From an uncultured Vibrio sp. (lineage in GTDB: Bacteria; Pseudomonadota; Gammaproteobacteria; Enterobacterales; Vibrionaceae): a DNA stretch of 64,000 nucleotides. Under the pieces are notes generated by a model. That model was not told the origin of the DNA and did no database searches. It worked only from the letters and a program-made list of their open reading frames with translations. Numbering within the stretch: position 1 is the stretch's first letter; each line of letters opens with the position of its first letter. Made by a program: the position numbers and the translations under genes. Below are positions 9,131 through 17,613 of this stretch, in pieces. Location of the stretch: contig NZ_OY776222.1 in the NCBI RefSeq assembly GCF_963675395.1, positions 1,302,001 through 1,366,000 on the forward strand, given 5' to 3'.

Positions 9131-10603
9131 CTAGATAGCAGTTAAGGCAGGGTCAAACCAAGAGTGACGGCTTTCCTTTTTCGGCTTCCTCTTTGCCAAG
9201 TAATCTTGGTAAAGCGGATCGAATGGGGTTGCTGCACTTCTAATTTTCACATGCCTTTTAATCGGCGTTTTCGCTATTTGAATTAGGTTGTAGTGACAGT
9301 CCATATTGGCGATTTTCTGCCAACCGTGAAATTGCCATCCACCACTTCTATTCATGTAGTATTTTCGCCTTACCCAGTCTTTTGGTTTGGTGGGATGACG
9401 TCTAACCGCCCATCGCCACAGTAACCAGAAGATTTGATGACCGAGGTAACCGAAAGTACGCTTTGCAACGCAGTGGCAATAATAGTTCGCCCATCCTTTC
9501 AGCTTAGGGTTCAGTAATCTAATGAGATCATTGACTGGCATTGTTGCGTGCTTCTTGATGAGTTCACGCAAATTACCCAAGAAAGAGAGAACGTTGCTCT
9601 TACTCGGTTTGATGAGCAGTTTGCCTTTGTACTTCCTGAGGTTAAAGCCCAGAAAATCAAAGCCATCATCTATATGAGTAATGTGTGTTTTCTCTTCAGA
9701 GAGTGCCAACCCTCTTTCTTTTAGAAAATTAATCAACCGTGGTTTGACTTCGTTAACAAGAACATCTTTTGACGAACCTGTTATCACGAAATCATCTGCA
9801 TAACCGATAAAGTTAACTCGTTCTCCCGATTTCTTAGCGACTTCTTTCATGAGCTTTTCTAGGCCCGCAAGCGTCAGTAACATAAGCGTTGGGGAGATAA
9901 TTCCTCCTTGCGGAGTTCCCTCCGACGTTCGGTAGAACAAGCCCTTATCGATATAGCCAGAACCTAGCCACTGCTTCAGCATCCTTTTGTCTATTTGAAC
10001 ATGTTCAAGTAGCCATTCATGCCCAATCTTGTCAAAGCAAGCTTTAATATCCCCTTCCAAAATCCAGCGACCTGAGCGCTTAAGACACAAGCATTTGAAG
10101 CATTGTGCTATTGCGTCAGCCGTACTGCGATTAGGGCGAAAACCGTAGCTATTTGGATCTGCTATCATTTCCGATATCGGTTCCAAAGCAAGCAGATAAA
10201 GCGCTTGTTGCGCTCGGTCTATCATGCATGGAATACCGAGGGGTCTAAGTTTGCCATTCTTTTTCGGGATGTAGATACGTCTGAGGGGTTTGGCTCGATA
10301 GCCTTTACGGTTCAATTGATTAACTGCGGTCATTCGACGAGCATCCGTATTCCAGATGACACCATCGACTCCAGGAGTGTTACTGCCTTTGTTTTGGGAC
10401 ACTCGCTTCACAGCCAGTAATTTAGCTGATTTCGAGTGCGTTAAGACCCACTGCAAAGCTTTCGCTTTACTGTGTTTTCCCTCTCGGGTTGCTTTTGCAA
10501 TGCGCATTTGAAGCTTTAACACGTGCGACTCTACGGCTTTCCAGTCGATGGATTGCCATTGAGTGTCGTTAGGAGAGGCACTAACTTCTGTTGAAGCCAC
10601 CAT
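9131..10603 (-). CDS. ltrA: Group II intron reverse transcriptase/maturase
   Basis: A 490-residue LtrA-type protein. The reverse transcriptase domain (about 60-330) shows RRIYIPKKNGKLRPLGIP, YGFRPNRSTADA, GDIKACFDKI, EGTPQGGIISP and the catalytic FIGYADDFVITG with the YADD Asp pair intact. The maturase domain X follows (about 360-440, around LKGWANYYCHC). No zinc-binding HNH cysteines are seen at the C-terminus, so target-primed integration probably uses a nicked or replicating strand. ATG 10603 is preferred because AAGGAG precedes it; the reading frame is open 14 codons further up from a TTG. The protein binds its own intron RNA, aids splicing and copies the RNA into DNA. Confidence 0.93.
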   Translation of the reverse strand: MVASTEVSASPNDTQWQSIDWKAVESHVLKLQMRIAKATREGKHSKAKALQWVLTHSKSAKLLAVKRVSQNKGSNTPGVDGVIWNTDARRMTAVNQLNRKGYRAKPLRRIYIPKKNGKLRPLGIPCMIDRAQQALYLLALEPISEMIADPNSYGFRPNRSTADAIAQCFKCLCLKRSGRWILEGDIKACFDKIGHEWLLEHVQIDKRMLKQWLGSGYIDKGLFYRTSEGTPQGGIISPTLMLLTLAGLEKLMKEVAKKSGERVNFIGYADDFVITGSSKDVLVNEVKPRLINFLKERGLALSEEKTHITHIDDGFDFLGFNLRKYKGKLLIKPSKSNVLSFLGNLRELIKKHATMPVNDLIRLLNPKLKGWANYYCHCVAKRTFGYLGHQIFWLLWRWAVRRHPTKPKDWVRRKYYMNRSGGWQFHGWQKIANMDCHYNLIQIAKTPIKRHVKIRSAATPFDPLYQDYLAKRKPKKESRHSWFDPALTAI

Positions 10604-11260
10604 TTGCGTTTCTCCTTGAATAAAGTTCGTCAAATCATCTTGCAACGGGAGACCAGTTAGAAGTCAGCTCGCTTTCGCGCCAGGTATAAACCTGTATCCA
10701 CTTCATTACAAAGCGGCCTTTGCTTTCTCTAACCTCCTTTACCTGCACACCTATCGGCAATCTTCGCAGACCGCTTTCCCAATGGGAGATATACAGGCTT
10801 ACCCTGTTCCGTATGTCGCGCAAAATATCAGCTTAGATGCCCACTATAGTGCGGAGAGTACATCGATCACGAAAGAGTACTGTCCAACTTCTTTCCGACT
10901 CTCATTGCCGTTTTGGCCACAGCGTATTAACCACTTCCGCTGCTTCATCATATAACGCGCCTTACGTGGATTCACTTACGTTCATCATACTGACACCCTA
11001 GCACTTACCCAATTTGTGGTTATCAGGAGGAATGTCCTCTCACGATTCCATTCCCACTCAGCCTAACGGCTGAGTTTCGTTACATTGTCGGATCCGCTGC
11101 TTTATTCAGGATCCTAGGGTCATCTGGTGATACAGATGGTTCACTCTTGTCGTGGTGAACAACGCTTCATACGACTTCAGGTCGCACGGACAAAAACGAG
11201 TTAGAGAAGTGATTATTAACTCCGCAAGCAAAGGCACGCTTGAACCTTGTTTGATTGGAT

Positions 11261-11530
11261 TTACTCTCTTACCCAACGTAATTTCTCTACCTCAAAGAAA
11301 CCATATAACCCCAAACCGTATTTAGTCATAGGATGCCAGCCTCTAGCTTCATCGTTTAGGTTGCCATATTTGACTACCCTAGATTTAAACTAAATACCGT
11401 AGACCAAGCATTCAGATTTCTCGATTAAGAGATAAACCTCATATTGCGTAGCAAGAACAAAGTTTCCATACGAAAAATCGTATTCACGACTTAACTTGCT
11501 CTCTTTAACTATTGGTTTTACCTCAAACAA
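11261..11530 (-). pseudogene. Decayed cassette ORF interrupted by an in-frame TAG
   Basis: On the minus strand a frame starting at TTG 11530 (AAGGA upstream) reads 46 codons, then an in-frame TAG (11390-11392), then 42 codons in the same frame to TAA. Both halves look like real protein (SREYDFSYGNFVLATQYEVY before the stop; WHPMTKYGLGLYGFFEVEKL after it). No family was recognised. It lies in the same orientation as the GFA and DUF2000 genes and just downstream of an attC-like site, as expected of a third gene cassette. The stop suggests a recent nonsense mutation. Confidence 0.55.
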
Positions 11531-11550
11531 TATACTGAATCCTTATGGGC

Positions 11551-11631
11551 AACTAACGCCGCCATAAACAAACGGCGCGAGCTTGCAAGTCTCCGCGACC
11601 GTAGGGAGCTAATTTGATGGCTTTGTTAGCT
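11551..11631. repeat. attC-like imperfect palindrome A
   Basis: Arms AACTAACGCCGCCATAAA and TGATGGCTTTGTTAGCT are imperfectly complementary over about 17 bases around a GC-rich core, directly after the GFA stop codon in the gene's orientation. Read on the minus strand it ends GGCGGCGTTAG followed by TTGCCCA. The seven-base core does not fully match GTTRRRY, so an integron recombination site is a hypothesis. Confidence 0.45.
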
Positions 11632-11639
11632 ACTTCTTT

Positions 11640-12056
11640 CTATGGCTGTTTATCAAAAACCGTAACTCCGTCCGGTATTTGATACCAACTTTGCTTTTCA
11701 CTTACCCAGACATGAATCGTCGGATTGATAATGCTAGTGTCTGACAAGTTGCTAGGTTTGAGTTTTAATTTGTCTGGTTCGTTTGGGTCAAAATGGTAAA
11801 TTCTATTTCCACAGGTCGGGCAAAACTTGGCGCCATTAGTATTACCACTATCCGCCACTCGGCTCCAGCTCTTCAGTTCACCCTGAAATTTAACGCTATC
11901 CGTTTTTACCATTGCAGTAATGCTAAATGCACTAGTCGATAACTTCTGACATTCCTTACAGTGACAGGCAACCACAAACAAAGGTGGCTCTAAAAGCTCA
12001 TACTGTACATTACCACACTGACACGAACCTTTAATTGGATACTCTGTATTGCTCAA
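11640..12056 (-). CDS. GFA/CENP-V family protein (glutathione-dependent formaldehyde-activating-like)
   Basis: A 138-residue protein with the full GFA zinc fold. GSCQCGNVQYE near the N-terminus, CHCKECQK at about 31-38 and FCPTCGNRIYHF at about 77-88 supply the Cys ligands of the two zinc sites. The founding member was proposed to speed glutathione-formaldehyde adduct formation, but most short family members have no proven reaction, so only the family is assigned. Single-domain proteins of this type are frequent passengers of Vibrio integron cassettes. It has its own attC-like palindrome right after the stop and another before the start, fitting a one-gene cassette. Confidence 0.85.
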   Translation of the reverse strand: MSNTEYPIKGSCQCGNVQYELLEPPLFVVACHCKECQKLSTSAFSITAMVKTDSVKFQGELKSWSRVADSGNTNGAKFCPTCGNRIYHFDPNEPDKLKLKPSNLSDTSIINPTIHVWVSEKQSWYQIPDGVTVFDKQP

Positions 12057-12080
12057 CTTATTCTCCCGATATCGATTGGG

Positions 12081-12150
12081 CTGCTAACGTCGCGTTAAGT
12101 TGATGAGATGGCTTCCCCCAACCGAACTAAAAGTTACCCATTAACGCCTT
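12081..12150. repeat. attC-like imperfect palindrome B
   Basis: Inner arms GCGTTAA and TTAACGC face each other across about 40 bases. Read on the minus strand, the side next to the GFA gene ends CTTAACGCGACGTTAG followed by CAGCCCA, parallel to site A (GCGTTAG..TGCCCA). The opposite outer arm is not convincing. Probable relic of a cassette junction. Confidence 0.38.
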
Positions 12151-12163
12151 GATATGCAACGAC

Positions 12164-12595
12164 TTATTTATATAGGCTAAATTTTTTAGTAAATTCCCTG
12201 AGAGTTTCAGTGTCACCAAAAATACACACACCTAAATACTCTAAGTCAGCCTCTTTAGTGTCCTTTGTTCTTTGTTGTTGCTCAACAGAACCTCCCTCAA
12301 TCATTGAACTTGTGAAGTCAGTAAATTTGATATTTCGGCTTATCGCATCCTCTCTGACTTTCCGAAGTTTGTTGGAATTGTCCGCTTTCAAAACAATGAA
12401 AGGATAATGAGATAAGCTAGGGTGCAAATTGCCATCCATATCTTCGTAATCAACATACTGACTTTCACTATCGTCAAGCTGATTAGATAACCCCACACTC
12501 AAGTGCCCCAATACGTTGAGTGACCTTCCTAACTCCATCTTTTTACTTAGAATTGCGATGAATCGTTTCTGATTTTCATCTGGTAGAACCAACAT
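12164..12595 (-). CDS. DUF2000 family protein
   Basis: A 143-residue cytoplasmic protein that fits DUF2000, a family with a peptidyl-tRNA-hydrolase-2-like fold and no established function. Visible family features are the N-terminal RFIAILSKKMELGRSLNVLGHLSVGL, the central HPSLSHYPFIVLKADNSNKL and the C-terminal CIFGDTETLREFTKKFSLYK. AAGGAAG precedes ATG 12595. It is followed by attC-like site B and the GFA gene in the same direction, an arrangement typical of gene cassettes. Catalytic activity on tRNA should not be assumed. Confidence 0.75.
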   Translation of the reverse strand: MLVLPDENQKRFIAILSKKMELGRSLNVLGHLSVGLSNQLDDSESQYVDYEDMDGNLHPSLSHYPFIVLKADNSNKLRKVREDAISRNIKFTDFTSSMIEGGSVEQQQRTKDTKEADLEYLGVCIFGDTETLREFTKKFSLYK

Positions 12596-13561
12596 AATAC
12601 TTCCTTGCTAGCTGATATCTTGCACTAGTTGTATAACATGTTTATAGCGAGCAAGTCGCGCGTTTTTCTACCGCAATATTACTCGCTTTTATGATTAGTC
12701 TATTTCTATCAGAGTCGCTAACTAATTGCTAGAAAGGAGAAATTTTCGTACTAAGTTTGTGTCCGCATAAAAACGAGCGATTGGGTCGTTTTCTTGACTA
12801 TACGAGCAAGCTTGTTAATACTGTATTTATACACAGTATTAAAAGCAACTTTTAGATTTGCAGACATTTATTGTAAATTTATGCGAACTTATAATGCAAA
12901 ATCGTTGGTAACTGATTGATTCTTAGTTCTGGATAAGCAAACTTACTTGACACGTAACAGTCACTAGTCACACTTGTCGCTGAAAGCATATAGTGTTCAA
13001 ACTTGAAAGCATAAGTTGTCCTGTTTTATGCTTCAGTATGTCTTTGGTGACTACTGTAGTGAAAGAAAACCACTTGCAGATCCAAAACCACAATGCTGAA
13101 CCAACTTCCCACACAAACTCAAATAATCAATCCACACAACTAACCGCTTCTAAAGAGATGCGGTGTTTTACATAACTAACGAAAGTCTTGAACCCTAAAT
13201 CACCATTTGCAGACTTAAGTGCACACACAGATACAAAACTAAACATTCCAGAGCGGATTAAATCGGGGGCAAGAAGTAGTCGAGAGCATTGGTAGCTTAA
13301 GCCTACTGTTAGTTGTTCCACATAACCCGACGAGTGAATCATTGATTGTTAATATTGCCATGGTACTTACAAGAAAACGCAGTAATACCATTATTAAGAT
13401 TTTGAGTCATGACCCCAAAATAATATAGATTCTGTTATCTGGGACAAAGAGAGTTGTTACAAATATATAAATTCAATTGTTTCTTTTGTGATTGAAATGT
13501 TATCTTTTTTTATTCAATTACTTTTGAGTTTTATACTCAAAAATCTAGAGTAAGAGGAATT
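12596..13561. other. Gene-poor stretch with orphan SOS promoter
   Basis: 966 bases with no recognised gene. Short ORFs (12993-13175 plus, 13127-13342 minus) show no family or good ribosome site. Notable contents are the LexA-type box at 12821-12836 and an inverted repeat TTTTGAGT/ACTCAAAA at about 13524-13544 before the 31-codon ORF. Confidence 0.4.
12794..12836 (+). promoter_or_regulatory. SOS (LexA) box overlapping a sigma-70 promoter
   Basis: CTGTATTTATACACAG at 12821-12836 fits the LexA consensus CTGT-N8-ACAG and lies inside a 10-bp-arm palindrome (TTAATACTGT/ACAGTATTAA). On the plus strand TTGACT (12794-12799), a 17-base spacer and AATACT (12817-12822) form a plausible promoter whose -10 overlaps the box. 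No clear gene follows. Confidence 0.6.
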
Positions 13562-13657
13562 ATGAATAACGATACTCCGAAGATACCATTCACCATGGCG
13601 ATTCTGCCGAACATTCACATGGATCACTCTCATGGTCGGGGACATGATATAAATTAG
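13562..13657 (+). CDS. 31-residue ORF upstream of the sigma-54 activator
   Basis: AGAGGAATT precedes an ATG that opens 31 codons (MNNDTPKIPFTMAIL... ending in a His-rich MDHSHGRGHDIN) and stops at TAG 13655, 30 bases before the regulator's ATG. The ribosome site is better than that of the regulator itself. No family is recognised. It may be a leader peptide, a small partner or metal-binding peptide, or a truncated gene start. It shares the higher-GC style of the block it begins. Confidence 0.4.
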   Translation: MNNDTPKIPFTMAILPNIHMDHSHGRGHDIN

Positions 13658-13687
13658 AGAGTGCCTCTAAAAAATAATAAGCTGATT

Positions 13688-15199
13688 ATGACAGAACTAC
13701 ATGCAACAGCGACACTCAAGGACTCCGCTTTCAAAACTCTGGCGGATTCCTTTGCCACCTTTTATAGCAATACCATCGCCATTGACCAACAGCACCGCAT
13801 CACCTGGATAAGTAAGGGCTACCGTCAGTTTCTGGGACTGAGCCATAATCCTGTAGGTGAGCCGATAACCCGTTATATTCATAATAGTTTTCTACCCAAA
13901 GTCTCCGACAGTGGAGAACCGGTACTGCTGGAACTGTTATGGGTCAAACAACAGTGGACACTGGTGAGCGTGATTCCTCTGCAATCGGATCAGGGAGAGG
14001 TGATCGGAGCCTTTGGTTTTGTTGCTTTGGAGCAACGCAAAGGTTTTCACTCCCTGGCCAACCGCTTCAACCAACTGCAGCAACAACTGGACAATGTCAC
14101 CCAGGAGTTAAATCAGGCACGACAAAATAAATACCGCTTATCTCAGATTACGGGCCGCAGCGAACAACTGCAGAATGTCAAACATCAGATACGACAAGCG
14201 GCACGATTTGATATCTCTGTTCTACTGACCGGCGAAACGGGCACCGGTAAGGAGATGTTTGCCCACGCCCTGCATGAACTCTCAGCCCGCTCCCATAACG
14301 CCTTTGTCTCACTCAATGTCGCCGCAATTCCCAATAACCTGATCGAAGCCGAGTTCTTTGGTGTCGCCCCTGGTGCCTATACCGGCGCATCCAGCAAGGG
14401 GCGTAAAGGGAAACTGGAGCTGGCCGATGGCGGCACCCTGTTTCTTGATGAAATTGGCGATATGCCACTGGAGCTGCAAAGTAAACTGCTGCGCGCCCTC
14501 CAGGAGCAAGAGTTTGAGCCATTGGGTTCCAATAAGGTAAAAAAAGTCAATATTCGCATCGTTGCCGCCACCAGTCGTAATCTGCCAAAAATGGTGGAAA
14601 ACGGCGAGTTTCGCGCAGACCTTTACTACCGCCTTAATGCCATGCCGATCCATCTGCCACCTCTCAGGGAGCGTCAGGCAGACATTGACCTGATTGCAGA
14701 ACGCCTACTGGATGAGCTCTGTATCAGACTGCAACTGCCGGTTAAGTACCTGGCACCGGATGCCATTAACCTACTGTGTCAGCACTCTTGGCCGGGCAAT
14801 GTACGGGAACTGCAAAACCTTCTGGAACGAGCGGTGATTATGGCGGAGGAACACACCGAGATAGATCTCCAACTGATTCAGTCACTGTTAATTCCAACAG
14901 CTCGGTTTCAGCAGACTGCACAGACACAACCAATATCACCGAGAATAGATCCGAACACGGGATTACCTATATACCCTCTCTCGTCAGCTAACCGACTTCC
15001 CCCCACTCTGCCTCAGGCCAATACTCCACCACAACCACTGCATGAACAGATTGCCCGAGCAGAGCGTAAAGCTATTGAAACCGCACTTGCTTACACTCAA
15101 GGGCATAAGGTACAAACAGCTAAGCTGCTGGGTATATCCCGTGCAAGTTTGTATGAAAAGATGCGTAAGCTGGATATTCAGTACATAAAGAACTCATGA
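13688..15199 (+). CDS. Sigma-54-dependent Fis-family transcriptional activator with PAS-like sensor
   Basis: A 503-residue enhancer-binding protein. An N-terminal PAS-like domain (about 15-115) is followed by a short coiled coil (about 120-145). The AAA+ domain has Walker A GETGTGKE (about 182-189), the sigma-54 contact loop GAYTGA (about 229-234) and Walker B GTLFLDEIGD. The C-terminal Fis-type helix-turn-helix includes QTAKLLGISRASLYEKMRKL. ATG 13688 is used; an in-frame GTG at 13661 is possible and neither has a strong Shine-Dalgarno. It converges with the 3-hydroxybutyrate-oligomer hydrolase gene, whose upstream region carries a near-consensus -24/-12 promoter, so that gene is its likely target. 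Base and codon use are richer in G+C than the flanks, suggesting transfer. Confidence 0.92.
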   Translation: MTELHATATLKDSAFKTLADSFATFYSNTIAIDQQHRITWISKGYRQFLGLSHNPVGEPITRYIHNSFLPKVSDSGEPVLLELLWVKQQWTLVSVIPLQSDQGEVIGAFGFVALEQRKGFHSLANRFNQLQQQLDNVTQELNQARQNKYRLSQITGRSEQLQNVKHQIRQAARFDISVLLTGETGTGKEMFAHALHELSARSHNAFVSLNVAAIPNNLIEAEFFGVAPGAYTGASSKGRKGKLELADGGTLFLDEIGDMPLELQSKLLRALQEQEFEPLGSNKVKKVNIRIVAATSRNLPKMVENGEFRADLYYRLNAMPIHLPPLRERQADIDLIAERLLDELCIRLQLPVKYLAPDAINLLCQHSWPGNVRELQNLLERAVIMAEEHTEIDLQLIQSLLIPTARFQQTAQTQPISPRIDPNTGLPIYPLSSANRLPPTLPQANTPPQPLHEQIARAERKAIETALAYTQGHKVQTAKLLGISRASLYEKMRKLDIQYIKNS

Positions 15200-15265
15200 A
15201 CACCAAACACCTCATTGGCACTCGTACCCAATCAGTCGGTGAAAAGGCGTATTAACCTGTAGACA

Positions 15266-15303
15266 TAAAAAGCCCCGACCAGCACAAGAGAACTGATCGG
15301 GGC
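15266..15303 (-). terminator. Terminator of the oligomer hydrolase gene
   Basis: Stem GCCCCGACCAG/CTGATCGGGGC with a 10-base loop; the T-run lies on the minus strand, so it serves the minus-strand gene. Confidence 0.85.
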
Positions 15304-15336
15304 AGCCGATAATAGAACTGTTTTTAGGGAAGCGGA

Positions 15337-17466
15337 TTAGTGAGGAATCACCAGCGTATTATCCTGCCAGCGGACTGCATCATCACCCGGCATTGCCAGC
15401 ACTTCAGCAAACATTTCTTCAGTAATCTGCTCTTCACCGCTTTCCTGCATCGACGTCGTGCGAACCACCTGACTCGGAGCCAGCGCCTCGCCTGATCTCA
15501 GATGAGCAAACATCTGATTCAGCGCCTGTTCAAAGTAAGGATGAATATAGGCATAACGGTGCTGCATATTAGGTGGTGTGGCATAGAAACCCAGATTCGG
15601 GGCTAACAGATAGGCAAACATCTCCAGGTGATGGCCATTTTCTATTTCCCAGTACACTACATCATCGCGGGCATCTACCTGACGATTACGGGCGTAGTAG
15701 GCGCGACCACCATGATTTGGTGCAACCACCTGATCGGCACGACCATGCATAATTATGGCTGGTTTACCCTGTAGATCACCACTCATTATCGCTTCCTGAA
15801 TACCCGCCTGAACCCGGTCAAAATCACCGTTGCCCTTGTAAGTATCCAGAATCCCCAACTCAGTTAGCTTGGCCTTTCCATAGTGGGACATCGCAAAGAA
15901 ACACAGGTCTGCATCCAGATTTTTATCCGCTGTGGAGTTAAACGCCGTCGCCCCATAAGGATCATACGCATTCATATTGACCGGTTGAATCCAGCGGCTA
16001 CCACCAGCGATCATATTCTGTCCCAGGAAGCGCAGCGCCTTATCTTCATCACTCAGCACCTCAAACTGTTTCGTCCCACCATTATAGCTGGCGAAGCTGA
16101 TACCACACAGCTGGTCTGAGATACTGTAACGACCGTAGGAGTTACCATAAGTATTGGTGATTTCAGAAAACATATTAGTAAACGCTGGCATACCCAGATT
16201 CTGCTCAGGCAGGAACCCCGCGACGGTGTTCATCAGATCCTGTGCTTCCTGAGCCAGTACCTGCAAATCAGCAGAATAGGACGTTAACAGCCCTAATTGT
16301 TGCAGGCGGGTACAACGTTCAGGAGACTTAGCTGAGTTAACCAGATCGGCACTGTCATTCTCGGTCAGATTATTAGCACAGGGCTGATACACCGCACCAA
16401 AGGCATGCATATCGTATAAACTCCAGCCTACCGATTCAGGCCCCCAGCGGCGCTCCCCCTGAGTAATGGTAAAATCATGCTGATTCATTGCCGTACTCGG
16501 CTCAACAGCAACCACGCCATCAATCAGCCCTTGGGTATCCTGCTCTGCAGCCATCAGTACAGAACGCCCACCATTGGACCAACTGGCTGCAATCACTGTG
16601 GTATTGTCAGGATTAAAAGCCAGATCAGGATAAGCCTGGTGTAAGGCATAGAAAGCAAACTCAATGGATTGTAAGGTATTCAAGCCCCAGTCTTTACTAG
16701 GGTTCTGCTGGGAGTGAGCGTGTTTGGTTGTTGCAGTCCGCGGATCAGCAGCATCCGCAAAGCCTTCTGCAAACTCAGCGGTAAATGCAGAAGAGGAGCC
16801 TGCACTGATGGCATCAACGACCTTTCCATCCAGATTAATCACCTGCTGACTGCCAATAAAGTGTACGCCATCACCCGTGCCTTTATCGGTATAGGCTACG
16901 GCACAACCCCGTTTTAACGCCGCATCACCTGCTGTACCTGCCGCCCCATAAACACCACGGGAACCGGATGATGGCCCGGCAATAATACAAGGGCTCACGG
17001 TAGAGAAACTACTCGGGACCTGCACCACCAGTTTGACATTGGTTTTACCAGAGCCATCATCCACAATGGCTTGATATTCCGTACCTGACACCTGGCCGGT
17101 AAACGCCTCTACCGTATGAGAACTAATCCCTTCTGTAACCAAAGGCCCCCAATGAGTACCCCAGCCACCGGGCGTTACCGGGTCCATCATACTGTTATAG
17201 CTGGCTCCTAACTGATAGCGACGGATCTGTTCCGGACTAGAACCTATGCCCACCGCTTCCGGTGCTACAGCACCAGTATTGCTATTCAGAGCCATACCTG
17301 TGAGCAAATCATCACTTATACCATCTAGCTGAATGACATCAACCGAACCAGAAAGATAACTGGGCAGTACGCTGTAATCCGTGGTGTCTTCTGTGCTGTC
17401 GGAAGAACCTAAGCAACCCGATAGCACCAGTGAGCTGGCAGTCGTTAAAAGAACAGTCCTTTGCAT
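15337..17466 (-). CDS. 3-hydroxybutyrate oligomer hydrolase, lipoprotein
   Basis: A 709-residue protein of the D-(-)-3-hydroxybutyrate oligomer hydrolase family, which splits oligomers from poly-3-hydroxybutyrate breakdown into monomers. ATG 17466 with GAGGTTGAT upstream starts MQRTVLLTTASSLVLSGC, a lipoprotein signal with a clear lipobox (LSGC), so it is probably exported and anchored to an outer face. Family signatures include GPSSGSRGVYGAAGTAGDAA, AVAYTDKGTGDG and the nucleophile elbow AASWSNGGRS. C-terminal AIIMHGRADQVVAPNHGGRAYY probably carries the Asp and ENGHHLEMF the His of the triad. It is convergent with the sigma-54 activator. Upstream lie a -24/-12 promoter-like element and tandem CTGGACA repeats. 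G+C-rich, transfer likely. Confidence 0.88.
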   Translation of the reverse strand: MQRTVLLTTASSLVLSGCLGSSDSTEDTTDYSVLPSYLSGSVDVIQLDGISDDLLTGMALNSNTGAVAPEAVGIGSSPEQIRRYQLGASYNSMMDPVTPGGWGTHWGPLVTEGISSHTVEAFTGQVSGTEYQAIVDDGSGKTNVKLVVQVPSSFSTVSPCIIAGPSSGSRGVYGAAGTAGDAALKRGCAVAYTDKGTGDGVHFIGSQQVINLDGKVVDAISAGSSSAFTAEFAEGFADAADPRTATTKHAHSQQNPSKDWGLNTLQSIEFAFYALHQAYPDLAFNPDNTTVIAASWSNGGRSVLMAAEQDTQGLIDGVVAVEPSTAMNQHDFTITQGERRWGPESVGWSLYDMHAFGAVYQPCANNLTENDSADLVNSAKSPERCTRLQQLGLLTSYSADLQVLAQEAQDLMNTVAGFLPEQNLGMPAFTNMFSEITNTYGNSYGRYSISDQLCGISFASYNGGTKQFEVLSDEDKALRFLGQNMIAGGSRWIQPVNMNAYDPYGATAFNSTADKNLDADLCFFAMSHYGKAKLTELGILDTYKGNGDFDRVQAGIQEAIMSGDLQGKPAIIMHGRADQVVAPNHGGRAYYARNRQVDARDDVVYWEIENGHHLEMFAYLLAPNLGFYATPPNMQHRYAYIHPYFEQALNQMFAHLRSGEALAPSQVVRTTSMQESGEEQITEEMFAEVLAMPGDDAVRWQDNTLVIPH

Positions 17467-17543
17467 ATCAACCTCGTCTTGTTGTTTTTCTAAGTTATTC
17501 AGAATGGATAAAAAATCGAACCAATCCAACGTAGCTCAAACTA

Positions 17544-17562
17544 ATCCAAGATACATGCCAAA
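17544..17562 (-). promoter_or_regulatory. Candidate sigma-54 (-24/-12) promoter
   Basis: Minus strand TTGGCATGTATCTTGGAT: GG and the second element are spaced by ten bases as in TGGCAC-N5-TTGCW, with one deviation (GG for GC at -12). It lies about 80 bases upstream of the hydrolase ATG. Confidence 0.5.
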
Positions 17563-17613
17563 CGCTTAACCATATGATAAAAAATGATTTATTATAATCC
17601 GCACTCACTAATA

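Larger units (their letters stand above)
9020..11187 (-). mobile_element. Group II intron, complete, with maturase
   Basis: About 2.17 kb on the minus strand. The 5' end is GTGCGACC at 11187, the typical bacterial group II start. The ORF-bearing domain IV is followed by a textbook domain V hairpin (9061-9094) and a domain VI hairpin (about 9026-9056), ending with CTATCCGAC at about 9020. Flanks read TTTTTGTCC upstream and ATCTTCGTTTC downstream. The intron sits just beyond a decayed cassette-like ORF. All parts needed for splicing and mobility appear present, so it may be active. The exact 3' boundary could be off by one or two bases. Confidence 0.88.
11188..11639. other. Cassette-like segment between intron and GFA gene
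   Basis: 452 bases without an intact gene. It holds a decayed minus-strand ORF (11261-11530) and an attC-like palindrome (11551-11631), both listed separately. The intron 5' end abuts its left side. Confidence 0.5.

Noticed and set aside
12993..13342. Two overlapping short ORFs on opposite strands
   Set aside because: Neither has a family, convincing start or coding-like composition.
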